Assembly (NCBI GenBank): GCA_017560125.1
Contig: JAFYOS010000007.1
Span: 1 to 63,023 of the forward strand
Length of the DNA stretch: 63,023 nt
Source: Bacteroidaceae bacterium
GTDB taxonomy: Bacteria > Bacteroidota > Bacteroidia > Bacteroidales > Bacteroidaceae
Reading direction: 5' to 3'
How positions within the stretch are numbered: the first letter of the stretch is position 1; the number at the start of each line of letters is the position of its first letter. This document shows, in pieces, positions 7,675-16,316 of the stretch. The position numbers and the translations under genes are program-made. The notes beneath the pieces are model-generated. The model saw nothing but the letters and a program-made list of their open reading frames with translations, was not told the origin of the DNA and did not search any database.

Positions 7675-9528
7675 CTACAATCCCAGCTTGCGTAGCAGGT
7701 CGTTGCGTCCCATCTTTTTGAGCAGCGCTTTTATTCGTTTCTGTTCGTCGCTCTTGTACCAGAAGAAAAATAGTCGTTGCTCCTCTTTTTCGCGCATGTT
7801 TCTTGCACAGAATATCTTGTCGCCCGTTTCGGGGTTTATTCCGGTGTAGTACATCTCGGTGGCCATAGTCATGGGGGTGGGAGTGAAGTCCTGCACCTGC
7901 TCCAGGTGGAAATTCAGCTCCTTGGTCTCGGCTGCAAGCGAGGCCATGCTCTCCATGGTGCTGCCGGGATGGCTGCTGATGAAATAGGGTATCAGCTGCT
8001 GGTTGAGCTTGTGCTGCTGGTTTATTCTGTTGAATATGTCGCGGAACTGTCGGAACTGCATGAACGACGGTTTGCGCATCAGTTTCAGCACCTTGTCGTC
8101 GGTGTGCTCGGGTGCCACCTTCAGACGGCCACTCACATGGTTTCTTATGAGCTCTTCGGTGTATAGCGCCGTGTTGTGGTCTTTCTGCTTGTCGCCAGTC
8201 TTGTGCAGCAGCAGGTCGTATCGCACGCCGCTTCCTATGAAGCTCTTTTTTATGCCTCTGATTGCATCCACTCGTTTGTACAATTTGAGCAGCGGGGCGT
8301 GGTCGATGTTAAGGTTGGGGCATACGTTGGGCTGTATGCACGACGAGCGCGCACATTTTGCACAACGGCTCTTGTTGCAACCGCTCATCATATACATGTT
8401 GGCCGAGGGGCCTCCAAGGTCCGACAGGTAGCCCTTGAAATCGGGCATGGCTGCGATTTTTTCCACCTCGCGCACAATGCTTTCCTCGCTACGGTTTACG
8501 ATGAATTTTCCTTGGTGTGCCGAGATTGTGCAGAAGGCACAACCGCCGAAGCATCCACGGTGTATATTCACCGAAAATTTTATCATGTCGTATGCCGGTA
8601 TGCGTTTGCCGTTGTATTTGGGATGTGGCAATCGCGTGTATGGCAGGTCGAAGCTGTGGTCGAGCTGTTCGGTCGTCATTGGCGGGAAGGGCGGGTTTAT
8701 CACCGTAAGCAACCCGTTCACAGACTGTATGAGCCTTTTCGCGTGCAGTTTGTTCGATTCGCGCTCTATTACCAGGAAGTTCTTCGCCTCCTTTTCTTTG
8801 CTTTTCAGGCACTCCTCGTGGCTGTGCAGCAGTGTGTCGTTGTCGCCGGGGGTGAAATCGCTCTTGCCGGTGAGGTACCCTACTTGCGGAATATCCCTTG
8901 TGACCTTCTTGGCCATCTCGCTTGTGACATACTCGGCACCACTCGCGGCAAGCTCGTCCTTCAGGCGTTGTGCGATGGTTGTTATGGGTTGTTCGCCCAT
9001 GCCGTAAATGAGCAGGTCGGCCTTGCTGTCGATGAGGATGCTTTTCTTGAGCGTGTCCTGCCAGTAGTCGTAGTGGGTGAAACGGCGCATCGATGCCTCT
9101 ATGCCGCCTATCACAACGGGCGAGTCGGGGTAGAGCTCTTTCAGTATGTTGCTATATACGGTGGTGGCATATTCGGGGCGCATGCTGTGCTTGCCGTCGG
9201 GCGAGTATGCGTCCTCGGAACGAAATCGTTTGGCTGCGGTGTATTTGTTTACCATGGAATCCATGCAACCGGCCGATATTCCGAAAAAGAGCCTTGGGCG
9301 TCCCATTTTCTTGAAGTCGCGCAGGTCGTCTTGCCAGTTGGGCTGGGGCACAATGGCCACGCGCAACCCTTCGGCTTCGAGTATTCGTCCTATGACGGCC
9401 GCGCCGAACGATGGGTGATCGACATATGCGTCGCCACTGAAGAGCACTACGTCGAGCTCTTCCCATCCTCTTAGTTTTGCCTCTTTTCGTGTGGTAGGCA
9501 ACCAATCGGTGAGTTTATGGTTTTCCAT
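7675..9528 (-). CDS. ygiQ: YgiQ-family radical-SAM protein
   Basis: This 617-residue cytoplasmic iron-sulfur enzyme is of unknown reaction. The N-terminus starts TDWLPTTRKEAKLRGW and has FGAAVIGRILEAEG, typical of YgiQ. The radical-SAM motif HRGCFGGCAFCTI (CX3CX2C) lies near the middle, followed by DLGGPSANMY and a second cluster of cysteines (CNKSRCAKCARSSC). The length matches the family. It is last in a same-strand array with the unknown 105-residue protein, tsaE, porX and porW. Confidence 0.92.
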   Translation of the reverse strand: MENHKLTDWLPTTRKEAKLRGWEELDVVLFSGDAYVDHPSFGAAVIGRILEAEGLRVAIVPQPNWQDDLRDFKKMGRPRLFFGISAGCMDSMVNKYTAAKRFRSEDAYSPDGKHSMRPEYATTVYSNILKELYPDSPVVIGGIEASMRRFTHYDYWQDTLKKSILIDSKADLLIYGMGEQPITTIAQRLKDELAASGAEYVTSEMAKKVTRDIPQVGYLTGKSDFTPGDNDTLLHSHEECLKSKEKEAKNFLVIERESNKLHAKRLIQSVNGLLTVINPPFPPMTTEQLDHSFDLPYTRLPHPKYNGKRIPAYDMIKFSVNIHRGCFGGCAFCTISAHQGKFIVNRSEESIVREVEKIAAMPDFKGYLSDLGGPSANMYMMSGCNKSRCAKCARSSCIQPNVCPNLNIDHAPLLKLYKRVDAIRGIKKSFIGSGVRYDLLLHKTGDKQKDHNTALYTEELIRNHVSGRLKVAPEHTDDKVLKLMRKPSFMQFRQFRDIFNRINQQHKLNQQLIPYFISSHPGSTMESMASLAAETKELNFHLEQVQDFTPTPMTMATEMYYTGINPETGDKIFCARNMREKEEQRLFFFWYKSDEQKRIKALLKKMGRNDLLRKLGL

Positions 9529-9566
9529 TTCTTTGTTTGGCTATAGGTTGACTATGGAGTGGGGGG

Positions 9567-9884
9567 TTACTCTTCGCCCTCGATGGCTGCGGGCTGTGTC
9601 GCTTCCCAGTTTTTGTAGCACTCTACGAGGTTGCCCAGTCCCAGTGGCTTCATGTTGTCGTTGTAGAGGACAAGGCACAGTTCGAGCAGTGCTTTTGAAT
9701 CCTCCTCGCATGTGGCTATCAGCGAGCGCACTGTGAAACGCAGCTTGTCGAGCGTTTCGACGCTGATGTTACCTGTGCTGTCGAACATCTGCATGAAGAG
9801 TGAATACTTTTTTATTGTCTGAAGATTTTCTTCGGTGATCTCTATTGTGCGTGTTCCCGAAGCATTGGCTTGTATTGTGTACAT
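9567..9884 (-). CDS. Hypothetical protein, 105 residues
   Basis: This is a small acidic soluble protein with no signal peptide and no motif I recognise. It opens with a short polar beta segment (MYTIQANASGTRTIEI), then is mostly predicted helix (ENLQTIKKYSLFMQMF, LDKLRFTVRSLIATC) and ends in a negatively charged tail (IEGEE). It lies 18 bases after tsaE and 38 bases before ygiQ on the same strand, which makes co-expression likely. The regular spacing and full-length frame support a real gene. The function is unknown. Confidence 0.7.
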   Translation of the reverse strand: MYTIQANASGTRTIEITEENLQTIKKYSLFMQMFDSTGNISVETLDKLRFTVRSLIATCEEDSKALLELCLVLYNDNMKPLGLGNLVECYKNWEATQPAAIEGEE

Positions 9885-9902
9885 GGTGTGTATATATGTG
9901 TG

Positions 9903-10322
9903 TTAGAATGTTATTGTACGTGTTCCGTCCTCCTCTTCCACTATGCTTACCTTGACCGTATCCTCGGGCAGCAACTCCTCGGCAAGCTCGGGCCATTCGA
10001 TGAGGCACAGTGCGCCGTTGTAGAAGTAGTCCTCGTAGCCCAGATTATAGAGCTCGGCTACCGATTTTATGCGGTACATGTCGAAGTGGTATATGGGCTC
10101 GCCGTTGCCGTCGGCATATTCGTTTACTATGGCGAAGGTGGGCGAGTTTACTGTGTCGGTCACTCCCAATTCGTCGCATAGGCTCTTTATGAATGTAGTT
10201 TTGCCTACACCCATCTTACCATAGAAGGCAAATATTCGTCTGTCGCCTATTGCCCTTATGAATTCGGCTGCCGCTTGCGGATATTCCGACAGGTTGGTTA
10301 TTTTTATTCTTTTTGTTGTCAT
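9903..10322 (-). CDS. tsaE: tRNA t6A biosynthesis ATPase TsaE
   Basis: This 139-residue P-loop ATPase works with TsaB and TsaD to put the threonylcarbamoyl group on A37 of ANN-decoding tRNAs. The Walker A motif is GKMGVGKTT (residues 35-43), followed by the family signature VNSPTFAIVNEY and HFDMYRI, then LIEWPE. The length is normal for the family. It sits 15 bases downstream of porX on the same strand, a neighbourhood with no obvious functional link. Confidence 0.95.
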   Translation of the reverse strand: MTTKRIKITNLSEYPQAAAEFIRAIGDRRIFAFYGKMGVGKTTFIKSLCDELGVTDTVNSPTFAIVNEYADGNGEPIYHFDMYRIKSVAELYNLGYEDYFYNGALCLIEWPELAEELLPEDTVKVSIVEEEDGTRTITF

Positions 10323-10337
10323 GTTTTTATGTGGTGT

Positions 10338-11885
10338 TTATCGACCTTTGGGGCGCAATGTTACAAATGGCACCAGCATCTCCTCCATGGAAATGCCTCC
10401 GTGCTGGAACGTCTCTTTGTAGTACGAAACGTAGTGGTTGTAGTTATTGGGGTAGGCAAAGAAATCGTCGCCGGTGGCAAAAATGTAGCTTGTGCTTATG
10501 TTTGGAGCAGGCAGGAAAGCCTTTGCCGGTTCTTTTATCTCGAATACTTCCTTGGGGTTGTAGTTCAGCGATTTACCAAGCTTGTAACGCAGGTTGGTAT
10601 TTGTGTTCTTGTCGCCTACGACTTTTATGGCGTTGTTTACCTGAACGCTACCATGGTCGGTGGTTATTACGGTGGTGTAGTCGCTGTCGGCCAGATAGCG
10701 GAACAGCCTGATGATGGACGAGTGGCGTAACCATGACAGTGTGATTGAACGGTATGCGGCCTCGCTCGATGCCAGCTCCCTGACCATTATCGATTCGGTG
10801 CGTGCATGCGACAGCATGTCGATGAAATTTATCACCAACACGTTCAGGTTGTTGCCTGCAAGGCTTTTAATGTTCTCTATATATTTTTCGGCAGCTTGCG
10901 ATGTAAGTACCTTGTTATACGAGAAGCTCTCCTTGCGCCTGAAGCGGGCGATGTGTGTCTCTATCAGCGACGCCTCGTTCAGGTTTTTGCCCTCGTCCTC
11001 CTCTTCATCGACCCACAGGTCGGGAAACATCTCCTTTATCTTGTTGGGCATCAATCCCGAGAAAATGGCGTTGCGGGCATATTGGGTGGCTGTAGGCAGG
11101 ATGCTTGTGTACAGCTCCTCCTCTATGCTGAACAGGTTGCCTATTTCGTTCATCAGCACTCGCCACTGGTCGTAGCGGAAATTGTCGATGACGATGAGGA
11201 ATATCTTTTCTCCCTTGTCGAGCATGGGGAATATGCGGTTCTTGAAGAGGTCGTTGCTCATCATGGGGCGCTCCTTGCGTCCCGACATCCAGTCGAGGTA
11301 GTTCTTCTTTATGAATTTTGCGAACATGTTGCTTGCTTCGTTCTTCTGCATCTTCAGCAGTTCGTGCATACTGCTGTCAGCATTTTCGAGCTCAAGCTCC
11401 CAGAATACCAGTTTTTTGTACACCTCAATCCAGTCCTCTATGGTGAGCGAGTCGGATATCTGCATTCCCAGCTTGCCCCAGTTCTGCTGGTAGGCGCTGT
11501 TGGCCTTTTCGGTTACAATCTCCTGCTTGTGTATGTTCTTTTTTAGTGCAAGAAGTATTTGGCTGGGGTTCACCGGCTTTATCAGGTAGTCGGCTATCTT
11601 CGAGCCGATGGCCTGTTCCATGATGTCCTCCTCTTCGCTTTTGGTGACCATCACTACCGGCATCGAGGGGCGCAGCTCCTTTACCTGTACAAGCGTTTCA
11701 AGGCCGTTGAGGCCAGGCATGTTCTCGTCGAGCAACATCAGGTCGAAGTCGGTGGCGCGACAAGCCTCAATGGCGTCATGGCCATTGGTCATGGTGGTCA
11801 CTTCGTATCCCTTCGATTGCAGGAATATGATGTGTCCGTGCAGCAATTCTATTTCGTCATCGACCCAAAGTAATCTGTATGCCAT
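10338..11885 (-). CDS. porX: T9SS response regulator PorX (receiver plus PglZ phosphatase-like domain)
   Basis: This 515-residue cytoplasmic two-domain protein regulates the type IX secretion system in Porphyromonas and relatives. The receiver domain covers residues 1-120 with acidic residues in VDDE (8-11), the phospho-acceptor expected at Asp53 (LLDENMPG) and VTKSEEED/IKPVNP behind it. A helical linker follows. From about residue 210 the PglZ (alkaline-phosphatase-like) domain begins at IFLIVIDNFRYDQW, with TTDHGSVQV as a later metal-binding motif. No cognate kinase (PorY) is in the window. It is 37 bases downstream of porW, so a secretion component and its regulator share a transcript. The length and both domains match PorX well. 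Confidence 0.92.
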   Translation of the reverse strand: MAYRLLWVDDEIELLHGHIIFLQSKGYEVTTMTNGHDAIEACRATDFDLMLLDENMPGLNGLETLVQVKELRPSMPVVMVTKSEEEDIMEQAIGSKIADYLIKPVNPSQILLALKKNIHKQEIVTEKANSAYQQNWGKLGMQISDSLTIEDWIEVYKKLVFWELELENADSSMHELLKMQKNEASNMFAKFIKKNYLDWMSGRKERPMMSNDLFKNRIFPMLDKGEKIFLIVIDNFRYDQWRVLMNEIGNLFSIEEELYTSILPTATQYARNAIFSGLMPNKIKEMFPDLWVDEEEDEGKNLNEASLIETHIARFRRKESFSYNKVLTSQAAEKYIENIKSLAGNNLNVLVINFIDMLSHARTESIMVRELASSEAAYRSITLSWLRHSSIIRLFRYLADSDYTTVITTDHGSVQVNNAIKVVGDKNTNTNLRYKLGKSLNYNPKEVFEIKEPAKAFLPAPNISTSYIFATGDDFFAYPNNYNHYVSYYKETFQHGGISMEEMLVPFVTLRPKGR

Positions 11886-11922
11886 TCCTTAATATATGCT
11901 GTGGCTTGTTCGGCCTGTTAAA

Positions 11923-14775
11923 CTATTTTTTCTTTTTCTTCTCCTCTTTTTTCTCGCTCTCCTTCTCGTCCGTGAAATCGGGCTCGTCCAGGGTGTAACC
12001 CTTTATCTCCATTTCGGGGATGTTCGAGAAGTGCTGTTCATAGAAATCGGCGTATTCACCAAAACTATAATGCTTTATCAGTATGTCGAGGTTCGACTTC
12101 GATATGATGAACGAGCTTATACCTTCCAACATTTTTGCGGTCTCTTTGTTCTTGAACAGGCGGCGGCGATACTCGAATGCCTCGTCGAAATTGATGAATT
12201 CCTTTATTTGCAATGTGGAAATCGTTGCATACTTCACGAATTCCATATCGAAATTACGTACCATGTATTTCGTGAAATTGTAGCGTGCCATTTCGAACAG
12301 CAGGCGCTTCTCGTCCAACGAATCGGTGGGGTAGGCAAGCATGAAGTAGTATGGCTCGTCGCGTCCTGTTCCGAATTCGGGTACGCTTTCGTCGATGTTC
12401 CTGATGGTGCCGTCTGTCTTGCGATCCCATATCGATGTGCTCGAACCGCTGTGCAGCAGTCTGCCCTCCTGCAAGCCTTTCGAGTATTCTTGTGCAAGCA
12501 GCGCAACCTCGGCCTTCGATTTGGTAGCAACGAGCTGCTTCAGCGTTTCCAGTCCGCCCTTGCTGTTGTTATCGTAGAGCTGCGACATGGCCTTCAGGAA
12601 TAGGAATCGTACGCGATGTGCTCCCTGCGGGTACATCTTTTCGGCATAGTCGTTGTTGGCCACCACTTGCTTGTATTCCTCGTTCTTGAAGAGGTCGTAG
12701 GTGGTTGCATAGACTGAATCCTCCTTGTGCTTCTTCGTTTCGGGCGTTTCGAAGAAATCGATAGCCGTAACTATTTTTGTATATTTGCTGTCGGGGAATC
12801 CCGAGATGAGCGATTGGCGATATGCTTCGGCCTTCTCTTTTTCGTCCCAGCGCGAGCACGACAAGTAGAGATAGTAATATATCTCGTCTATCTTTTCGTA
12901 GCCGGGGAATTCGCTGGCTATGCGCTCAAAGGTCTTTATGGTCTGCTCCTTGTCGTCGAGCTGTTCCTTGTATATTATTCCCGACTGGTAGAGCGACTCC
13001 ACGAGTGTCTTTTTAGCTGCTGCTACCTGTTCGTTTGTACGCGGTATCTGTCGCATGTAGTATTCGCGCGATGTGGGGTCGTTGGCAAGCGAGTCGTTTG
13101 CTGTGGCCTGTTCCTGCTTCTGCTCCTCCTTGGGCTTGAGCACGGTCACACTGTCGGTGGGTGCCGATATCGAGTCGTTTGCAGCGCCAGGAATGGTGTC
13201 GGGCTGTGTGGGCTTAATGGAGCTCTTGCTCAATCGCCAGTAGTCGCGCAACGGACGCTCACCCCACTTCTCGACGAAGCTATTGTAGCCCTGTGTCACC
13301 AATTGCGGGTTGTAGAAATACCAGTCCATCTCGCCGCTCGCCATTGAATTGCCTACGTTTGCCATGATGTTCAGCGCCTGATTGGGATCGGCCTGTTTGC
13401 CTGCCTCTTTTTTCTTCTCGCTGCGCGATTTCAGCTTCTCCTGGCGTTTTACCTCGGCTATCATTGCGTCGAGTATGGGGAACAGCTCGTCCTCGTTGAG
13501 CGATGCCCAGTTGAGCAGGTTGTCCTGTAGCTCTATTGCGTCGGTGTGCTTCACAAGGTTACCAAGCACCGAGGCGCGCAGCTTAATGCTGTCTATGCCG
13601 GGGTAGTTGTTTGTGAGCAGTGTGGATGCCTGTTGGTAGTTGGGGAATGCTTTCGAAAATTTGCTTTGGTTCCAATAGTGCTCGGCAAGGCGCAGATGCA
13701 GCAAGCCTGTACCGTAGTTCTTGGTGGTGGCGTCGGCAATACCTGTTTCGTACACATCTATGGCCTTTGCTGTGTCCTTGGCCGCCATGTGCACGTTGCC
13801 TAAGGCATAGTGCAACTGTCCCAGGTAGCTGATGTTCTTGGGTTGTTTTATCATCCTTTCGAGCGAACGTATTATCTTTTTGTTCTGCTCGTCGGTCATC
13901 GTTTCGGTGAGCTTTATCCTTGCGTTCAGCTCAAGGTCGTAGAGTGGTCCTTGCAGGAGCACCTTCTCGAAGCATTTGAAGGCCTTGCGGTTGTCACCGG
14001 TCTTCATGTATAGTTGTCCCAATAGATAATATTCGCGCGCCTTCTCGGTCTTTGTTATCTTGGGGCGCTTTATCATTGTTTCGATGTAGGGGATGGCCTC
14101 CTCGTAGCGTTCCTGCTTGTACAGCAGATTGGCGTTTGCGGTTGCCCATATGTATTTTATGGAGCGTGGCACGCTGTCGCGTTTTACGCGCGAGAGGAGC
14201 TCTTCGGCCTCGTATAGCCAGTCGAGCTGCGAATAGCATAGCGACAGGCGTGTGCGTGTCTCGGCAAGCACGGTGGGGTTGGTCGCATATATGCGCTCCA
14301 TGTACAGGTAGGTTGCGGCTGCCTCCATGAAGTCGCCCTGCTCGAAGTACGAATTGCCCAGCATCATCCACACCTTGTGCATGAATGGGTTGAATTCCTT
14401 TTGGTCGTAGAAGCGTCGTTCCTTTTCGGTGAGCTTCTGTCCGGGCTTGCGCTTGGGCTTTTTCTTTATGGAGTGGTTCTTGATGGCCTTCTGTGCCTTC
14501 TCGATGGCGCGGGTATAGTTCACCGAACCCAGTTTCTGCGAGGCAGGCTCGCTGTTTATGAGTAGCGGTATTAGTTGCAGGTGGTTGTCCTTGTGGCTGT
14601 TTATCTGGGCCAGGCGTCCTGCGATATATGCCTCTTTGCCATTGTGGTAGGTGTTGTACTTGGCCGAGAAGGAGTGGTACATACGTGTCTGCTTGGTGTT
14701 GTTCTTACGGCTGGCGCAATTGCACAGGCACAGAACAAGCACTACGGACAATATGTATGTAATGGGCGCTTTCAA
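11923..14775 (-). CDS. porW: T9SS lipoprotein PorW/SprE, TPR-rich
   Basis: This 950-residue lipoprotein has a lipobox at LCLCNC (Cys20). The opening after the lipobox (MYHSFSAKYNTYHNGKEAY) is characteristic of the SprE/PorW family needed for type IX secretion and, in flavobacteria, gliding. Many TPR-like helix pairs follow (GNSYFEQGDFMEAAATYLYM, GQLYMKTGDNRKAFKCFEK, HYWNQSKFSKAFPNY). A low-complexity acidic linker lies around residues 520-570 and the C-terminus is a Lys/Glu-rich tail. It is predicted to sit on the periplasmic side of a membrane and bridge T9SS parts. It shares an operon with porX and lies 45 bases after a metal-type ABC permease gene. Confidence 0.9.
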   Translation of the reverse strand: MKAPITYILSVVLVLCLCNCASRKNNTKQTRMYHSFSAKYNTYHNGKEAYIAGRLAQINSHKDNHLQLIPLLINSEPASQKLGSVNYTRAIEKAQKAIKNHSIKKKPKRKPGQKLTEKERRFYDQKEFNPFMHKVWMMLGNSYFEQGDFMEAAATYLYMERIYATNPTVLAETRTRLSLCYSQLDWLYEAEELLSRVKRDSVPRSIKYIWATANANLLYKQERYEEAIPYIETMIKRPKITKTEKAREYYLLGQLYMKTGDNRKAFKCFEKVLLQGPLYDLELNARIKLTETMTDEQNKKIIRSLERMIKQPKNISYLGQLHYALGNVHMAAKDTAKAIDVYETGIADATTKNYGTGLLHLRLAEHYWNQSKFSKAFPNYQQASTLLTNNYPGIDSIKLRASVLGNLVKHTDAIELQDNLLNWASLNEDELFPILDAMIAEVKRQEKLKSRSEKKKEAGKQADPNQALNIMANVGNSMASGEMDWYFYNPQLVTQGYNSFVEKWGERPLRDYWRLSKSSIKPTQPDTIPGAANDSISAPTDSVTVLKPKEEQKQEQATANDSLANDPTSREYYMRQIPRTNEQVAAAKKTLVESLYQSGIIYKEQLDDKEQTIKTFERIASEFPGYEKIDEIYYYLYLSCSRWDEKEKAEAYRQSLISGFPDSKYTKIVTAIDFFETPETKKHKEDSVYATTYDLFKNEEYKQVVANNDYAEKMYPQGAHRVRFLFLKAMSQLYDNNSKGGLETLKQLVATKSKAEVALLAQEYSKGLQEGRLLHSGSSTSIWDRKTDGTIRNIDESVPEFGTGRDEPYYFMLAYPTDSLDEKRLLFEMARYNFTKYMVRNFDMEFVKYATISTLQIKEFINFDEAFEYRRRLFKNKETAKMLEGISSFIISKSNLDILIKHYSFGEYADFYEQHFSNIPEMEIKGYTLDEPDFTDEKESEKKEEKKKKK

Positions 14776-14820
14776 TTTGTTTGTGTTCTTTTAATAATAT
14801 ATAACTTCCAAAATCGTGTT

Positions 14821-15636
14821 TTATTGTGGCGACAGCCGTGTTGCTATTCGTTTTCTTAATGCGAATATGGCATATAGCGCTATGGAGCACACTATAACCG
14901 ATGCGCCACCGGGTATGCCCAGTGCGAATGAGAGCAGCAACCCGCCTATGCCGGCTACGTATCCGAACAGGATGGATAGCAGCACGATGTTTCTGTAGTT
15001 GCCGGTCAGCGTCATGGCTGTCATCTGCGGTATTGTGAGCATCGATATCACCATTATCACTCCCGCTATGCGTAGGCATGCCACTATTGTAATGGCTATG
15101 AATACCATCATCACCGACTCGATTGCTGTTGCCGGCAAGCCGCGCGAACGGGCGAATTCCTTGTCGAACCCCACAGCTACTATTGCTCTGAAGGCGGCCG
15201 TCGTGAAAATTATCTCGGCAAGGCATATCGCGCCCAGCATGGCAAGGTCGCTGCCGGTTATTGTCAGTATGCTGCCGAACAGATAGGTCGATAGCTCCGA
15301 TGTATATCCCGGTGACAGAAAACAGAAAATGACGCCGATGGTCATTCCCAGTACCCACAGCATGGCTATTGCCGAATCTTCTCTTATCTGCTTGTCGCGT
15401 CCAAGGTACTCAATGCCCAATGCCGATGCAATGGCGAAAATGAATGCGCCTATCGTGGGGCTGAAAGAGAAATACATTCCAAGGCCCACGCCGCCGAACG
15501 ACGAGTGGGTTATTCCGCCGCTGATGAACAGCAGACGGCGTGTCACCACGTACGTGCCTATGATGCCGCAGGCTATTGCGGCCAGCAATGTTCCGGCAAG
15601 GGCGTTTCTGAAGAATGTATATTCCAGCAGTTCCAT
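14821..15636 (-). CDS. Metal-type ABC transporter permease (ZnuB/TroC family)
   Basis: This 271-residue integral membrane protein has about eight hydrophobic segments and the family loop LLFISGGITHSSFGGVGLG. DKEFARSRGLP and IAGVIMVISMLTIP match the ZnuB/MntB group, which moves zinc, manganese or iron chelates. I chose the ATG at 15636 (MELLEYTFF), five bases after the upstream stop, because an in-frame start at 15720 overlaps that gene heavily and adds a non-membrane leader. The ATPase and the binding protein are not next to it, so they must be elsewhere or the protein serves another ATPase. Confidence 0.88.
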   Translation of the reverse strand: MELLEYTFFRNALAGTLLAAIACGIIGTYVVTRRLLFISGGITHSSFGGVGLGMYFSFSPTIGAFIFAIASALGIEYLGRDKQIREDSAIAMLWVLGMTIGVIFCFLSPGYTSELSTYLFGSILTITGSDLAMLGAICLAEIIFTTAAFRAIVAVGFDKEFARSRGLPATAIESVMMVFIAITIVACLRIAGVIMVISMLTIPQMTAMTLTGNYRNIVLLSILFGYVAGIGGLLLSFALGIPGGASVIVCSIALYAIFALRKRIATRLSPQ

Positions 15637-15641
15637 CGCTT

Positions 15642-16013
15642 CTATTGTAGCACAAGCAATATTTCCTCTTTTATCTCGTAGGGTATCTCGATGCCGCGTT
15701 GCTGCAGGCATTGAACCCACTGATCCACCTCCTCGCTCTTCATGGTGTAGAGCACGTTTCTGAAATCCTCAATCTCGGCGTCGGTATATTCCTCGGGCCG
15801 ACGGCCTTTGTAGGCGTCGAGCTCCTCGTCGTCGAAATAGAGTGATTCCTGGTCGAGTCCTTTTTCGCACACGGCGTGTCGGCCGCAACATCCTCCCTCC
15901 ACATCGTGGTGCTCCTCCACCACCTGCTTTTTCTCCTTCTTGCGACTGTAGAACAACAGGTATCCCACAACCATAAAAGCGAGTATGGCAAATAGTATAA
16001 TCGTTTTGTTCAT
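15642..16013 (-). CDS. Small membrane-anchored protein with Cys/His cluster
   Basis: This 123-residue protein has one N-terminal membrane segment (IILFAILAFMVVGYLLFY), a basic patch (RKKEKK), then a probable metal-binding cluster GGCCGRHAVCEK (Cys42, Cys43, His46, Cys49). The rest is acidic and helical. I chose ATG 16013, because the promoter at 16061-16091 would lie inside a longer frame starting at 16091. It is five bases upstream of a ZnuB-like permease, so a role in handling metal for that permease is plausible. I do not recognise a named family. Confidence 0.75.
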   Translation of the reverse strand: MNKTIILFAILAFMVVGYLLFYSRKKEKKQVVEEHHDVEGGCCGRHAVCEKGLDQESLYFDDEELDAYKGRRPEEYTDAEIEDFRNVLYTMKSEEVDQWVQCLQQRGIEIPYEIKEEILLVLQ

Positions 16014-16060
16014 TCTTGTAGGGTTGTTAGTGCCGGCATGTGTGCCGGGCAAATTACATA

Positions 16061-16091
16061 CAAAGATAGGTGTTTTTAATCGACCAAGCAA
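16061..16091 (-). promoter_or_regulatory. Promoter of the Cys-cluster/permease/porW-porX gene array
   Basis: On the minus strand TTG (16091-16089), 20 bases, then TATCTTTG (16068-16061) fit the Bacteroidota -33/-7 consensus. The predicted start of transcription is about 40-45 bases before the ATG at 16013. Seven same-strand genes follow with short gaps. Confidence 0.75.
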
Positions 16092-16204
16092 GATTGCTTG
16101 CGTTAAACTTCTTATACTATTTGTTGCGGCTTACAAAATGTCAGGAAAATGCTTATAGATGTTAAAAATATGGTTAAAATGTACGCCGTTTCGATAATAT
16201 GTAT

Positions 16205-16212
16205 TATTTTTG
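16205..16212 (+). promoter_or_regulatory. Possible -7 box for the FKBP gene pair
   Basis: TATTTTTG lies about 105 bases before the ATG at 16317. No clear -33 TTTG is seen. The rest of the 300-base gap 16014-16316 is AT-rich and holds no other feature I can support apart from the divergent promoter at 16061-16091. Confidence 0.45.
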
Positions 16213-16316
16213 CCATGATATATAAATTTGTAATAATAACTTTAATGTTGAATGGCAAATGAATGCATGAGCCTTTGCTCGGCCTTTTATGCTATTCATT
16301 TTTTGTAAAAAAGACA

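Noticed and set aside
8176-9474. 432-residue open frame on the plus strand
   Set aside because: It is the mirror of the YgiQ gene and its protein has no recognisable features.
15637-15720. Longer start for the ZnuB-like permease
   Set aside because: It overlaps the upstream gene in another frame and adds a charged, non-membrane leader not seen in the family.
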